In this document: one piece after another, positions 12,240 through 24,400 of the stretch
Position numbering within the stretch: the stretch's first letter is position 1
Layout of the letters: the number at the start of each line of letters is the position of its first letter
Source: Gymnopus androsaceus JB14
Lineage: Eukaryota; Basidiomycota; Agaricomycetes; Agaricales; Omphalotaceae
Reading direction: 5' to 3'
Assembly (NCBI GenBank): GCA_009733575.1
Contig: ML769556.1
Location: 58,643 to 122,642 of the forward strand
Length of the DNA: 64,000 nucleotides
Notes under the pieces: model-generated
What the model was told of the DNA's origin: nothing
The model's database searches: none
Seen by the model: the letters and a program-made list of their open reading frames with translations, nothing else
Made by a program: the position numbers and the translations under genes

Positions 12240-14278
12240 TGATATGCCAATTTTTTGGCTAAAGCTGAAACTGTACAGAATTGATAATCCTAGATTCTGT
12301 ATTATACTCAATACGGTTATACCGAGAACTATAGTAAGCCCGAGCTGATAGTTGAAGTCTACTGAGAGTCTATTGTACTCTAGAGATTGCAGAGTGATAG
12401 TACGCATTAATGGTATCTCACTTAACTTTGTGAATGCATCTTGTTCCAAGTCCTATGCATTGTATGCTGTAGCAAGTCAAGCTTGGTGGATACTGAGTTG
12501 ATGAGTAAGGCTATTCCGAGCCCACATACAATTATTACTAGGCTAGAAAATCAAAAGACATACCCAAAGGATTGAAGTCTCTGAGGCAGCACTTGGTGCA
12601 GCCCAACAAGTTGGTTATACAAAATTTACAATGTTACTCTGCCGAGATGAAAACTCTTGAACAGATGAAAGCTTGCCTAGGCAATCTCATTGCGGAATGT
12701 CCGGTAACTCTGGCCCAGAGCTGCCGCGATGAATGGAAACACTCCTGCGTTGTCGTAAGTCTCTTGACCAAGATGATAAAAGCAACATGGATGACACAAT
12801 CATCTAGGCAAGCTAAACTCTCTGAGACCAAATATTGTACTAGCTGGATGCCCGAGGCTTTGTTATGACTCCAAGGCTTGTGTAATGGATGGGGTTTTGG
12901 GTTACGCATTGCTAGAGGGTGCCAAGGTATACCTGCCGCGGCATCACCAACGCAGCCACCTGATCAACCTCATTGCAATCACTCTTAGAGCAAGGAATGA
13001 CTAGAAATAATTCCTGTCCGAGCTTCAGTGTTGTTCTGAGATCAATGTGCTACAAGGCATCTAGGCTTGAGTCCACACAGAACTAGGCATAATATCTAGC
13101 TCGCTATTGGCGAGGCAAAGATAGATATACTTCCAAGGGCTGTTCATGGAATGTTTTCAAACACCATAGACCTTCACTGAGTCATAAATTTGGAGGACCT
13201 GCACAGTTTCTGAGGCAAAAGAAAGTGACTCGAGTTCATCTAGGACCCAACTCCAAGCATTTCCATTCCAAGTTATGGATTTCCCCAAGATTAGGTGTGC
13301 CAAGATGATTTATTGAGGAAGATTATTTATTATTTTACATTTATGGACATGCCTTGATCTCTTTCATATTATTTCTTTGTTTTGGGATTTTTCCGAGATG
13401 TACCAGTATATAAGGGTAGCTACATTCTACATAGCAATCCAAGTTAGACTTGATACCTGAAACGCAGTTCTATCTTAGGACTTGTAGTGATTCTTACATG
13501 CTCAGACACATCTGCATCGTACTCTGCAACCTTTGAAATGGGTGGCCTTCTTTTAACCTTGATAATACTGAGGCTATTCATTCTACTTCCTGGCTATTAA
13601 GTCAAGCATTCCTGGTTTTCATCTTGAAGAGAGGTCACATCAGTCTTAGGACTGCAGGTGGAGCCTAACGAGCCCATTGTTGATTAGGAAGGTCTTGGAC
13701 CCAAGTGTTGGCTTGGTCTAGTTTTAGGGAGGAAGCTTCTTGGAGTATTACCTAGCTTTACCAACAGATTCTACCCCTTGCCTGCTCTTCACTGAGTGTG
13801 TTAAAAACACCTACTCAAGTGACTTGCACGGCAGTTGTTTAAGCTTAATAGGTAACTCGCATGATTCCCTGAGAGTTGGAGTATCATTGCACAGCAATGT
13901 AAAGGTTCCCAAGATATGCAAAGTCATTTGTTGAGTCGGCATACTTGACCTGGGCGTTGGTATTTCACCGCGGATACGCAAAGTTATTTGTTGAGTTGGT
14001 GTACTTGACCTGTGCTTTGGTGTTTGCTTTCTCCTTGATTAGTTCAGCGTGTCATCGTACATTAGTTGGCTTTTCAAAACCTCCCTCCAAATATAAACCT
14101 GGTTCATCTCGCACTGTCTGTGCCACTGTCAAGTGCTTTTTCTCCTCAAATCAATTAGTAGTTGAGGGAACCTTCAACAACCTTCTTCCTTGCATTAAAT
14201 TAAACCTTTGGGATTGAATCTGATTGGGGTGATTGTTGTTTGGTCGGTTTTCATACCCAGCACAAATCTAACTCATCG
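12240..14278 (+). mobile_element. Solo LTR (copy B)
   Basis: TGATATGCCAATTT...AACTCATCG, 2039 bp, same family as copy A. The 4-bp duplication CCAA lies at 12236-12239 and 14279-14282. It carries extra internal sequence relative to A (around 13130-13330). Its CpG sites are largely converted to TpG or CpA compared with copy C, so it is probably older. It interrupts the gene at 9400-14496. Confidence 0.88.
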
Positions 14279-14496
14279 CCAAGCTTCTCCGTGCAATCCT
14301 GAGCAGCTTGCCTCATGTTCCTGCGCTCTTCCATGCCCATCTCCGACCTCTTCTTCTTCCTAGGTGGCACAGAGCCATCAACAGCCTCAGCAGCATTAGT
14401 TGAAGAATGTTCACCAGCCACCTCTGCATCAGAAACACCATTATTCAACAAAGTGGTTCCAGTAAGCCAAACCTTGTATTGCACAATGTTGGTCAT

Positions 14497-14939
14497 CTTT
14501 TCTTGCCACTAGTTACCTTATCTGTTGCAATGATCTACAACTTCATTTATGTAGTCAATGCAGTTTCCTTTAGTATAGTCCATTGTAATAACCTTTGATG
14601 CACCTTGTGAATAACAACCGTTACATGATGCCCCTGATGTCACCAGAGGTGAATTCATACCTCAGTAATCTGGTCCAGTTATACCTAAACATCCAAGAAC
14701 ATACCCAAACAATATTAAACATATTTAAACATCCCAGATTCCCAATTACTACTAGCCACTGCCCTTTTTGTTTAAACAATTTTAAACAACTGTGTTGTCA
14801 CATGACATACCATCATAGTAAGCATGTGATGATGAGGATCATATAAGGAGGTGGAGAGGGGCAAGTGTTGCTGAACATGGACACAAACGGTATTGCCAAT
14901 GTTCTTGATGCACTGGATTTAACCAGCAAGTCCTACTAG
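14497..14939. other. Upstream spacer of the interrupted gene
   Basis: No ORF or RNA gene that I can support. It would contain the promoter of the minus-strand gene starting at 14496. Short TTTAAAC-type words recur. Confidence 0.4.
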
Positions 14940-15125
14940 ATGTCAGTCTGTTGGAAACTTGCCACCAACAAAGTCATTTGTATTGATTTTTTGGAGGGCT
15001 CCAATGAGGCGTTCAAAGTGGAAACACCACCATGAGATGACAGGGCCAAAGAGTATAAGAAAGTTGTAGATGTACTGATCAGCATGGATGTTTGCCTGGG
15101 TGGTATCTTTGTGAGTGTGCGGAAA

Positions 15126-17403
15126 TATGGCAATAATACTGTGCAAAAAATAATTTGCAGCACATGTCTATGACCCCAAAGTACATGGGTTTTTAAACTA
15201 GGTTGCTAGGTTTTTTGTCACTTTCAATATATGTTTGATACTTTAAAGTACATGTTTCTGTCCAGAGCATATGTTTTTTGAGCTCTACAGCCTATGTTCA
15301 AATGTGTATTCAGTATTTTTTCAGTACATGTTACATATCATGTTAAGCTATAGACTAGGCTCTTCTTCAGTATATCTTTGATCATACCCAATGTTTGACT
15401 TGAGTACATGTCTCATGGTGCAACCCATGTTAAAACATATCTCGGGTTTTATCCCAGTATATGTCTACATATGTAACCAATGTTCAGTTCAATCCTATGT
15501 TTTAACTCAGGACATATGGATGTATATAGTTAATGTTCAATTGCATCCTATGTTTTCACTCAGTACATGTTGATATATGCAACCCATGTTCACCCACATC
15601 CTAAGTTTCAATCCAATACATGTCAATAGATGGAGCACATGTTCACCTGCATCCTATCTCTTAATTCAATGTATGTGTTTCCCTCATCCTGGATCTAACT
15701 TAAGTATATGTTTGAGACTTAGTGTGAATCTTTGTTGCAATCAGCAGCAGACATAGAGAAATATATACAAGGATTAGTACCTTGTAAATCTTTTGACAGA
15801 TCTTCATCTACCTTGAGCAGAATGACCTCCTTGACATGGACAACATCATTGAGAAGTTGTGTCTCTGTATTTTGTATCAGCCCAGAATTCATGGACCAAG
15901 GCCATCAATAGAGGGTACTGGCACAGTGATCTTGGTGACTCAGTTGGAGTCTTGGAGATGTATCAGAGGACAGTTATGAGCAAGAGGATATTACACTGTT
16001 GCCCCCTATGGATGAGTTGATGGATGATCCCCATGGTTCAAGGTTGAGATAAATCAGGATAGAGAGCTTGAGTCAATTGAGAAAGAACAAAAAAAGGGTA
16101 TAGTGGTAAATAAGGATGTGGAGATTGAAGATTTAGCTGACCAGGGATATTTTGCACAACTTCAACATGAAAAAGGAAAAAGTTAATTGGGGTATTGATG
16201 TATACTGCCAGGCAGTAATTATCATGAAGACAAACCTCAATAGGAATTATTGCCGTTTGCATAATAGTTGGCCAAGCCAATCTCATGGCTAAATTCTGCC
16301 AAATCGTGGTCAAAAGTATTTGGACAATTACTTGACTGGTACTGCACCAAATCCTTCGATTTTAAGTGCAACATGCATTGATTCATAGTGTGCAGGGCGC
16401 CATTCAAATTGATCTAGCATTGTCTCAAATAATTATATCCTTACTTCATGCAAGTCTTCTGAGCTCCTGAGTTTTTTAACACTGCATCTACATGCCCTAT
16501 GTACCTCTAAAATACCTATAAATATTCTTTCACATGTCCCGCAGGGCATGCTATAAAATATTTGTTGCTGAAGGGAGTTGCAACGGTGGTATGGAATGTG
16601 CATCAGAATTGTGGGATTGTTTGTCTGACTATCACTGGCCAAATGATCATTAAATCTCCCTTCAGTGACAAATTTTTTACAGGGTGTCTGCGGGACATGT
16701 GAAAGAACATTTATAGGTATTTTAGAGGTACATAGGGCATGTAGATGCAGTGTTAAAAAACTCAGGAGCTCAGAAGACTTGCATGAAGGATATAATTATT
16801 TGAGACAATGCTAAATCAATTTATATGGCGCCCTGCATACTATGAATCAGTGCATGTCTCACTTAAAATCAAAGGGTTTGGTGCGGTACCGGTTGAGCAA
16901 TTGTCCAAATACTTTTGACCGTGATTTGGCAGAATTTAGCCATGAGATTGGCTTGGCCAACTATTATGCAAATACCAATAAGTAAAAATACATACTTACT
17001 GAACTAGCTGCAATAAAGGCTTTTGACTGAGCATATGGCAATTGAATAAGTATTTCTATTAGTGGTCTGAACATAAGCTGGGGACTTGCATAGATTGCAG
17101 TACAAGATGTACTGAGGTTACATATGTACTGGGACTAAACATAGGTTGCGCTGAGACATGTACTGGGGTTAAGCATAGGCTGGGACTTGCAACATGTATT
17201 GAGATTAAATATAGGTTGTACAAAGTCATGCACTGTGAATTTGTGTGAAATGGAATGTAGTAGGCTCAGACATAGGTTGGAGATTAACATGAATATGAGG
17301 AGGCCTCAAGGTGTACTCAGAATGTATGGTATGTTGACATGAAACATATATATTTGAAGGGTCATGTACTTTAGTGGATTTTTTGCACATTATTATTGCC
17401 AAA
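15126..17403. mobile_element. Non-autonomous TIR element inside tnp2
   Basis: Ends are TATGGCAATAATACTGTGCA and, inverted, TTTGGCAATAATAATGTGCA, with further inverted CAAAGTACATG / CATGTACTTT just inside. Perfect 6-bp duplication CGGAAA (15120-15125, 17404-17409). The outer 500 bp on each side hold degenerate repeats of a CATGTACTGNNNNNAACATAGG-like word in opposite orientations. No transposase ORF. Superfamily is uncertain; a 6-bp duplication is unusual. Confidence 0.75.
16257..16972. repeat. Long hairpin (foldback), arms about 320 bp
   Basis: 16257-16577 and 16656-16972 are inverted copies with scattered mismatches, separated by 78 bases. Matching words include CAGGGCGCCAT / ATGGCGCCCTG, CATGCCCTATGTACCTCTAA and its complement, and GAAGGGAG / CTCCCTTC at the loop. 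It sits centrally within the element at 15126-17403. A transcript through it would form long double-stranded RNA. Confidence 0.88.
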
Positions 17404-17614
17404 CGGAAACAGTGCGTGTAAGTTGCCAACCCACTGATTGTAGTATTTCTGGTAGGCTTCAGTGTGAGCAGAGGTCACATTGTATCTGCAGGCAATAATG
17501 GTGGCCTGGAAAAGTGCCATTGTGTGGTCTAAGGCCTTGAATGGAACCATTGGTACTGATTTGGGTAGCTGATGCATTGAGATGGAGAACATGGTGGCAG
17601 TGATGTTGAACATA

Positions 17615-17918
17615 TGATGATATCACTCATCATCTCGGTCATATGACGCTATCAGCCATCGCCAAGGTAGTCTTACTGAGCCTCAGTAGTATCTTAGTTA
17701 GTAGCTTTATGGACAACATCATAGGTCATGCACATAGAACATACTAGAAGGATACTACAATATATGTAACGAATACAGTACTACAGTATATAAGGACTCC
17801 AGTAGTACTGCTAATGATAACGACTTCTACTAGTCTTTTACCTCTCTCTATCTGCTCTACAAGCTTAACCACTTCGTGAGTGCTAGTCACTGCGCCTCCT
17901 AGCTTATATGCTGTGCAA
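17615..17918 (+). mobile_element. Copia 5' LTR
   Basis: Starts TGATGATATCACTC, contains a TATA-like CAGTATATAAGGACTCC near 17777, and ends TATGCTGTGCA, followed at once by ACAGGTTATGGGCCCGAG, a primer-site form typical of fungal copia elements. A copia gag ORF on the same strand follows at 18549. The start is inferred; no second copy is available to fix both ends. Confidence 0.65.
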
Positions 17919-18548
17919 CAGGTTATGGGCCCGAGTCCCTCTTGTCATTGTGCTTCACAATGATCAGGTTGCCTTTGGCCCTGTTCATGTACCCCTTGAG
18001 GGCTGTCCCTAGCCTTTGAGTGTGGTTGGTGATTGCTGTAGGATGGTCATGATGTTTGGGCTGTAGCATGAATTCAAGCCCCAAAATTTACATGCAATAC
18101 CTTCTTTTCTTTCATGAACCCAGGCACCAGGCCGAGCCTTACATTGCTCCCGCCAGTATGCTGAAGAAGGGTTTAAAGGCTTCACAGCTCCCTTATCAAT
18201 GTGAACCATTCGGCATATTGATTACGATACAAATTTTATCATGATACATCTTTTTTAGATAGATCTACATAGAAATCCCCCCTGATGGCTTAAGTCCCTT
18301 AAACAATCAAATGATAGATGCGCACTTAATTGTTGCTGCTCATCATGAGATCTTTCAATCTGCCATACAGGATTTTTTAGATAGATCTTAGATACATCAG
18401 ATGCTCAGATGGAATGGCTGATGGAAAAGTGATCATTGGTTACCATGTGTACAGGTGACACACGACATGAGCGCAATTTGGGTTTCATAGCTGTTCAAAA
18501 TAGCAGCTACTGATCAGTTGTCTTTCACAGATCAACCCAATTTTTCGA
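17919..18548. other. Copia leader with unrelated coding-like fragment
   Basis: After the primer site, 18209-18009 on the minus strand reads coding-like (YWREQCKARPGAW; in another frame HHDHPTAITNHTQRLG), suggesting a captured or target-derived fragment. I do not recognise it. The last 100 bases before 18549 look like a normal leader. Confidence 0.35.
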
Positions 18549-19724
18549 ATGTCTTCCACATCTTCCACCCTTAACAACACATCTGGTCTCAACAGTGTTC
18601 CCATGCATGATGGTAGTAACCAGACTGATTGGGCTGCTGGTATGAAAGCCTATCTCCGGTTTGCTAAACTTTGGCCCTATGTTGATGGGTCAAAAACCGA
18701 ACCTGAGGCTCCGGCAGATGAATCCGATGACCCCAACTACCAAACCAAATTTGATGCCTGGAATGAGGCAGATGAGCAAGCCATTGGCGCCATCCTCATG
18801 AAAATTCCCTATCAATACCATCACCTAGCGACTAAAGCAAATGGTGAAGATAGGAATTCCAAAGAACTTTGGGAAGCTATTAGAGCTCGATTTGGTAAAA
18901 CTGGTATTGCAGGTGTTTATTCGGAGTTCCTTTCTGCCATCCACTTCCATGTAAGGGAAGGGGAAAATCCAGTTCCAGCCCTTGGGAACCTGACTTCGAT
19001 TATTCAGTGCTTGACTGAATCAAACATCAAACTTGATGGTAATTTGCAGGTTCTACTCTATCTTGCAGCTCTTCCTAGTTCATGGGAAGGTTTCAAGACT
19101 TTGGTTCTTACCTCTTGTACTGGCAATAACTGGAACATTTCCAACATTTTGACTTTGATCAAAAATGAATGGAATCGTCGCAGCACCAGACAGCAAACCT
19201 CCCTTTAATCTCGGATCAGCGGCGTTAAACGCCACCACTTCAATCCCAATTGGAAGAAACAGAAGAAGCAGTGCGGCAAAGGCCAGCAGCAGCAGGACCA
19301 GCAATCTGGTTCATCTTCTCAACCCAACGATGGAAAGAAGTGTGGATCCCGAGGAGGTAAGAAGTACAAAGGGAAAAAGAAGGCTTTTGAGTCTGTTGAA
19401 GTTGCTCAAGCTTCTGTTGCCCCTAATGACTTTGAGATGGAAGCTGAACCCTTCGAGACCATGGAAGCTTTGGAGTTTGAATATGAGGACCCTTTCATGC
19501 AGTGGCAAGTTAATTCTTCTTTACTAAAATCTCATGACTCATTACAATTGCCACAGAATAATTCAATAGCACGGATCACACAAGGCCAAAATGGCCATTC
19601 GGACTTATTTTTACCGCCGCTTGTATTTTTTACTAATAATATTCTGTTTGCTGATGTCAAAGATGAGATTGCTGCTTTAAGCGCAAAATATAAAGAAGAT
19701 ATCTGGATCTTAGTCTACCAGGTA
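18549..19724 (+). pseudogene. Ty1/copia Gag (UBN2 family)
   Basis: ATG at 18549 opens 219 codons with the copia Gag signature: MHDGSNQTDWAAGMKAYLRF at the start, KELWEAIRARFGKTG mid-way, and LLYLAALPSSWEGFKTL near the end. This is the capsid-like UBN2 domain that forms the particle. The frame then shifts at about 19200; another frame continues with a Lys/Gln-rich tail (NPNWKKQKKQCGKGQQQQ), with no intact CCHC knuckle seen. It is cut at 19724 by the hAT-type element, just after EDIWIL, the position where the protease motif WILDSGAS would start. The pol at 42486 may be its displaced continuation. Confidence 0.8.
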
Positions 19725-20643
19725 TAGACATGGGCACGAATGCGCATTCGAATGCATTCGACATTCGACGTGTGAATACTCATGCCCCAAATCAGGATAT
19801 TCGCATTCGAGTGCACATTCAAATGTTTTTCATGCAAACATTCGCGAATGCGAATGCCTCGAATGTCGAATGTATAAGAATATTATATTCGAATATATTT
19901 AAATGTATTGCCAGTCAAGCCGGTCAATCAAAACTAGGTTCGTTACGATGCGGTAAAATGCCATTTATGGAATTAGGCAACTACTGTGTCATGTGCTCAT
20001 TGCAACGATGCTTGTCTATGTTTGGCTTCTTGCTAAAACACTTAATACAGCTTAATAATGCTATCTAGGTTAGTTACAGTGCCATTTATGAAATAGACAA
20101 GCGCCATGTCACATGCTTGTCGCAACGATGCTTGTCCATGTTATAGCTTCTCACCAAAATACTTAATACAGCTCAATAATGCTATATTTGAATGGGTATA
20201 TAATGTTATTGACATCTTAAGGTAATCAAATCTATATGACTTAGTAGTCATGGGCGCCGACTCTGGATTAAGGTCAGGCCTTCCTGTGATAGCTGGCCAG
20301 CAGGGTTCAATTCACAACACTGCCACAAATTTGTAGCTTACAATAGCATTTAGAGATGTATATGCATTATGTTTATAGTATTAACAAAGTATTTTAACAT
20401 GATTATTTACTTTCTTTGTATTGGTATTGAGCTATTAAGTCTTTAACTTGAATGCACTTGAATATATTCGAATATATTCGAAGTTCTAAAATTGAATGTT
20501 TGCTACCTTGAAATGGATATTTGCATTCGAGTGTGCATTCATGTGAATGTGAATGTTTCAACAACAAACATTCAACATTCGAGTGCCGAATGCGAATGTA
20601 TTCAAGAATATTCACAGACACTCGGCATTCGTGCCCATGACTA
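19725..20643. mobile_element. Second non-autonomous hAT-type element
   Basis: Ends TAGACATGGGCACGAATGC and, inverted, TAGTCATGGGCACGAATGC. Flanks ACCAGGTA (19717-19724) and ACCAGGAA (20644-20651) form an 8-bp duplication with one mismatch. Subterminal GCATTCGAATGC-type palindromes replace the ATATTCG words of the 5819-6544 element, while the core of about 160 bp including the tRNA-like segment is shared. No transposase. Confidence 0.85.
20229..20330 (+). repeat. tRNA-like core, second copy
   Basis: Same segment as 6136-6228: ATGGGCGCCGACTCTGG, AAGGTCAGGCCTTCCTGTGA and GGGTTCAATTC are shared. Here the A-box is TGACTTAGTAG and the acceptor pairing is weaker. The B-box GGGTTCAATTC is closer to consensus than in the other copy. 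Confidence 0.5.
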
Positions 20644-20651
20644 ACCAGGAA

Positions 20652-20767
20652 AAGTAACTAGTTAGATAGTCCAAAGTGTAACAATCCAGTAACTAATATG
20701 ATCAAAATCCACAGGAAATCCAGGGCCCTGGAATCCATACGGCTAGGACCTCTGGCACCCTTTGGAT
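20652..20767 (-). repeat. REP-1 fragment, inverted
   Basis: Reverse complement of the right end of REP-1 (TACTGGATTGTTACACTTTGG, TCCTGTGGAT, GGTGCCAGAGGTC), as at 7240-7330 and 47480-47590. It starts right after the hAT-type element's target copy. Confidence 0.7.
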
Positions 20768-21290
20768 ATGGATTCCATGCACTAGTAAATATAGTAGTGT
20801 ATGGATTCCATGCACTAGTAAAAATAGTAGTGCATGGATTCCATACATGTTGCATGGAATCCATGCACTGGTGAAAATAGTAGTGTATGGATTCCATACA
20901 TGTTGCATGGAATCCATGCACTTGTAAAAATAGTAGTGTATGGATTCCATATTTGTTGCATGGAATCCATGCATTCGTAAAAATAGTAGTGTATGGATTC
21001 CATACATGTCGCATGGAATCCATGCACTAGTAAAAATAGTAGTATGGATTCCATGCATGTTGCATGGATTCCATGCACTGGTAAAAATAGTAGTGTATGG
21101 ATTCCATGCGTGTTGCATGGAATCCATGCACTAGTAAAAATAGTAGTGTATGGATTCCATGCACTAGTAAAAATAGTAGTGTATAGATTCCATACATGTC
21201 ACATGGAATCCATGCACTGGTAAATGTAGTAGCGTATGGATTCCATGCATGTCGCATGGAATCCATGCAGTAGTAAAAATAGTAGGGTAG
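20768..21290. repeat. 53-bp hairpin satellite
   Basis: About ten copies of a 53-bp unit; TGGATTCCAT recurs at 53-bp steps (20835, 20888 and on). Each unit contains the inverted pair TGGATTCCAT / ATGGAATCCA, so it folds on itself, followed by CACTAGTAAAAATAGTAGTG. Long ORFs on both strands are by-products of the repeat. Related units occur at 41757-41905. Confidence 0.9.
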
Positions 21291-21482
21291 CTATTGAACT
21301 ACAAAATCTCATAGAATATACAATCTTCTCTTATGAAATGAAGTCATGTACAGATTATTATATTATATTATCTACAACAAAGAAGACTATTTACGACATA
21401 GATTATGCAACAGTGTAAAATATCTTTCTCTCAATCTCAGTCCAAGAACTCAATACCCTATGTAAGTCCAATACAATTCAAT

Positions 21483-24400
21483 CTATCCAGGATCCAGGAT
21501 ATTGCAAGCAAACTTCAGGCTCTCAAATATCATGCTTGCGCTTTTTTTGTCCAGCCTCCCTACCAATCTCTCCTGCCCTTTGTGCTTTATTCCAGCGTGT
21601 TTTGTTGCTTGTTCATCTCCTCCCCAAGCAGCCAGAACTTTTGTTTTAAGCTTTGGCCTATCTTCAACCTTTTGCTCCACATGCACTTTGGACGCAATCC
21701 GTCCCTTTCCAGGAGGACCTACTCTTGTAACTGAGCCAAGCAATTCTCTGTTGTGACCTTCCTCTGTCTCACCATCTGACTCCACCCTCTGTCTAGCCTT
21801 TTCAGCCTTTCGCACAAGCCTAAAGTTGGTGACTGCAAATCTTTGTTTACGCTCCTTTAACACATGGGCTATTGGTGAAGTGGAGGCTCTTTCTTCCACT
21901 GCCTTTTGTCTTTTGCTTCTTTGCCTTCTGCTTTTCCCCATTGTCTCTTTCCCACATCTGTTTACGCTTCTGTGTTTTTTTAGTGGTTCCTTTGTTGTAG
22001 GTGACTCTTCCTCTACATCAAGCTCTTCTGACTCATGCCTTGGCAGTCCCACCCTTCTTTGGTTCCCCTTATCTTCCACTACATTTCGTGGACGTCCTCT
22101 ATTCTTTGTTGCCTGAATCCTGTTTTCACAAGCTTTCACCCATGAGGGAACATCCCGGACACGGACCAAGACCTTATTATTGTTGTCAGTGACCAAGGCT
22201 ATATTTGCCCGCTCTCTCCAAGTGAGATTTTGATCATCTATTGGTTTCTTTGAATCAGCCAAAGTCAAAAAGGATGAAAGGAAACAATATACCTTCATCC
22301 CACCAATTTAGCTCATATATTGAACCTTTCAACCTCCCAACTTCATTGCTGTTGTCCAGGCCAGCATGCACATTGTATTCTCTTTGGAGATCACGCCACC
22401 GAGGCTCAAGCACTGCCCAAGTAGATATCATTGCCATATGCTTCTGATCACTGGTATTGAATTTGGGAAATTCTGTTGAGGGCCAGTTGCTGATGCAGAT
22501 CTGTGACTGCCAAGCTACCTCCAGGAAGTTGTTCAGTGTCACTGGTCCTTTCAATTCATCACCAAATGTGAATTCTACAAAGAAAAAAACCCATTAGGCT
22601 GGTGAATTGCAATTCCCTATAAATGAATGAACCAACCAATATCATATCGGAAAATACGTCCCAAAGCACTCCGCTTCCAGTCAGCAGTCTGACCACGTCC
22701 TGCCTTACTAATATCTGACCATACTTTGACAAGGTCGGCATCCAAACCACGAACCTCCATCTGCTGTGCTAACAGCAAAGCCTCTAGGTCATGGACTTGA
22801 GAGCTTATCTTGGTTCCATACTTTTCTTTTAACACACGTCCATCCTCTGTGCCAGCCCAAAATGCAGAGTTACTCCGCCCACTGGAGTCACGGCGTGGAT
22901 TAATGAGAAATCCAAGAAGATGCTGTCCATATGTCTCATACATACACGGCGTGCCTGACACATGCAATCTTTCTTTAATCCTTGCTGTAACTTTCAACAA
23001 AAAAAACACTCACTAGCTTCAGCACAGGTTTCAACATCTTTTTCAGATTGTTCTTGATCTTGCCACTTGTCTCTGCACTCCGCACAAACTCCGCCAGCAT
23101 GCCCTTATACCAATCCACCTCTTTGGCCATAGCATGCTTCCGTTTCATGGGATTCACTAGATCCTCCTCCTGAGGTAACCGCTCAGCCAATGTATCATGA
23201 TACAGCTTCTGCAAACGCCTATTATATTCTGCTAACGTTTCTATACTTTGGTCATTAATGTATTCATTCCAAGATAAAAAATAACATACCATCCCTCTTC
23301 TTTGGTGTTCCATGTTCAGTGCAGTAAGCCTTGAATGCATTCCATATATTGATGCTCCTGCTTGCCCTTGGCTCTCCTTGATCCTGCACATAGGAGTAAC
23401 ATGCCTCTGGATCCTTGCCATGCTTCTTAGCAATATTTGCAACAGCACGTGTGAAATCTGCTTCAGCCACCATTAACTCTGCTTGAACTATTTTCCCAAG
23501 ATGACTGCTTCCTGTGGCACCTTCTCCTTCCTCCTCTTCTTCCTCCTCCTCATCTTCATCATCACTTCCATCCTCCACACCATCTGGTACTTCATCATCC
23601 ATTGCAAAGCCATCAGCAAGAGGTTTTCTTATAGAGCGTTTTCTGACAGGGGCCCTATTATCAATCTCATCAACTTTTTCCAAAGAATCTTTCACTGGGG
23701 ATGCTCTGACAGGGCTACTTTGGTAATTAACCAGTGGAGTTTTGGGATGCTCCTGATTCATTGACACCTTCCCTGGAACAACATTGTCTTCTCCCCCTGT
23801 TACATTGGCCCCATTCTTCACACGCTCTTGCCAAGCAACCAAGTAGTTATTCATTGGCAAAAACAGGTGCTCAAGTTCAACTGGTGTCTCAGGCAAAGCT
23901 CTCTTGTCAAGAACAGCCTGAAATTGATCATTGGAGTATGTTACCATGTCCAGTTTTCGCAGGATCCATTGCACACGCTCTTCCCATTTGTCAGGCTTTT
24001 TGCCAAGAAGATTTGCTTTTTGGCGGGATTGAATAGATTTGGCTGCATCATGATCCACCTTTACAACCTTAGCAAATAATGAGTCTACATTGATATGGTG
24101 GTCCAAGATACCCTTGATACGTCGGTATTCTTGGTGAAGTGCATCATCAGTTGTTAAGTTCTTCAACTGGCTAATGTACCGCTCCCGACACCTCTTGTAT
24201 TTTTCATGGTCACATAATCTTGCCCAAAGACCCAATTCTAAATTATATTCAGGAAGCAAATCAGCTGGGAGAATTTCTTGACCCCAGTATTCTATGGCCA
24301 GTGAACGGAAAGAGTCACCAAGCTCCTGAACAGCTTCTTTGACTTCCTCTGGATTTCCTACACAGGTGCTGTATGCACTTTCATCCAAATCAAACTCCAG

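Larger units (their letters stand above)
9400..14496 (-). pseudogene. Spliced gene of unknown fungal family, cut by two solo LTRs
   Basis: Pieces at 14496-14283, 12239-12121 and 10374-9400 read as one minus-strand gene when the two LTRs are lifted out. The start gives MTNIVQYKVWL and a basic PPRKKKR stretch. The middle piece gives ANINKLLEERE and VDYIKKLAHQIPS, joining across the TCAT duplication to MKTQRKASDYNILVYFKEKE. GT-AG introns of about 50 bases follow near 10256-10306 and 10000-10047. Further on are IFSNPDAMKALWQKYDEEK and, near the end, GWPDDV. From memory this order (short N part, YK.R..S..NA...K..E.N block, helical middle, GWPxDV near the C terminus) is that of an expanded Agaricomycete family of unknown function, possibly DNA-binding. 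At least one base indel near 12190 and frame breaks downstream of 9900 make it non-functional. Confidence 0.6.
14943..17613 (-). pseudogene. tnp2-type (CACTA/Plavaka-like) transposase fragment
   Basis: Two pieces of one minus-strand reading frame. 17613-17404 encodes LFQATIIACRYNVTSAHTEA and ends NLHALFP. 15125-14943 continues with HTHKDTTQANIHADQYIYN, LFGPVISWWCFHFERLIGAL. The FGP..SWWCF.FERLIG block is characteristic of the C-terminal part of tnp2-like transposases common in Agaricomycetes. The pieces are separated by a 2278-bp insertion flanked by a CGGAAA duplication; one target copy restores the frame. The catalytic N-terminal part is missing, so this is only a fragment. Confidence 0.75.

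Noticed and set aside
20658..21266. Several overlapping 60-140 codon ORFs on both strands
   Set aside because: They follow the 53-bp satellite and repeat with it; no coding signal beyond the repeat.
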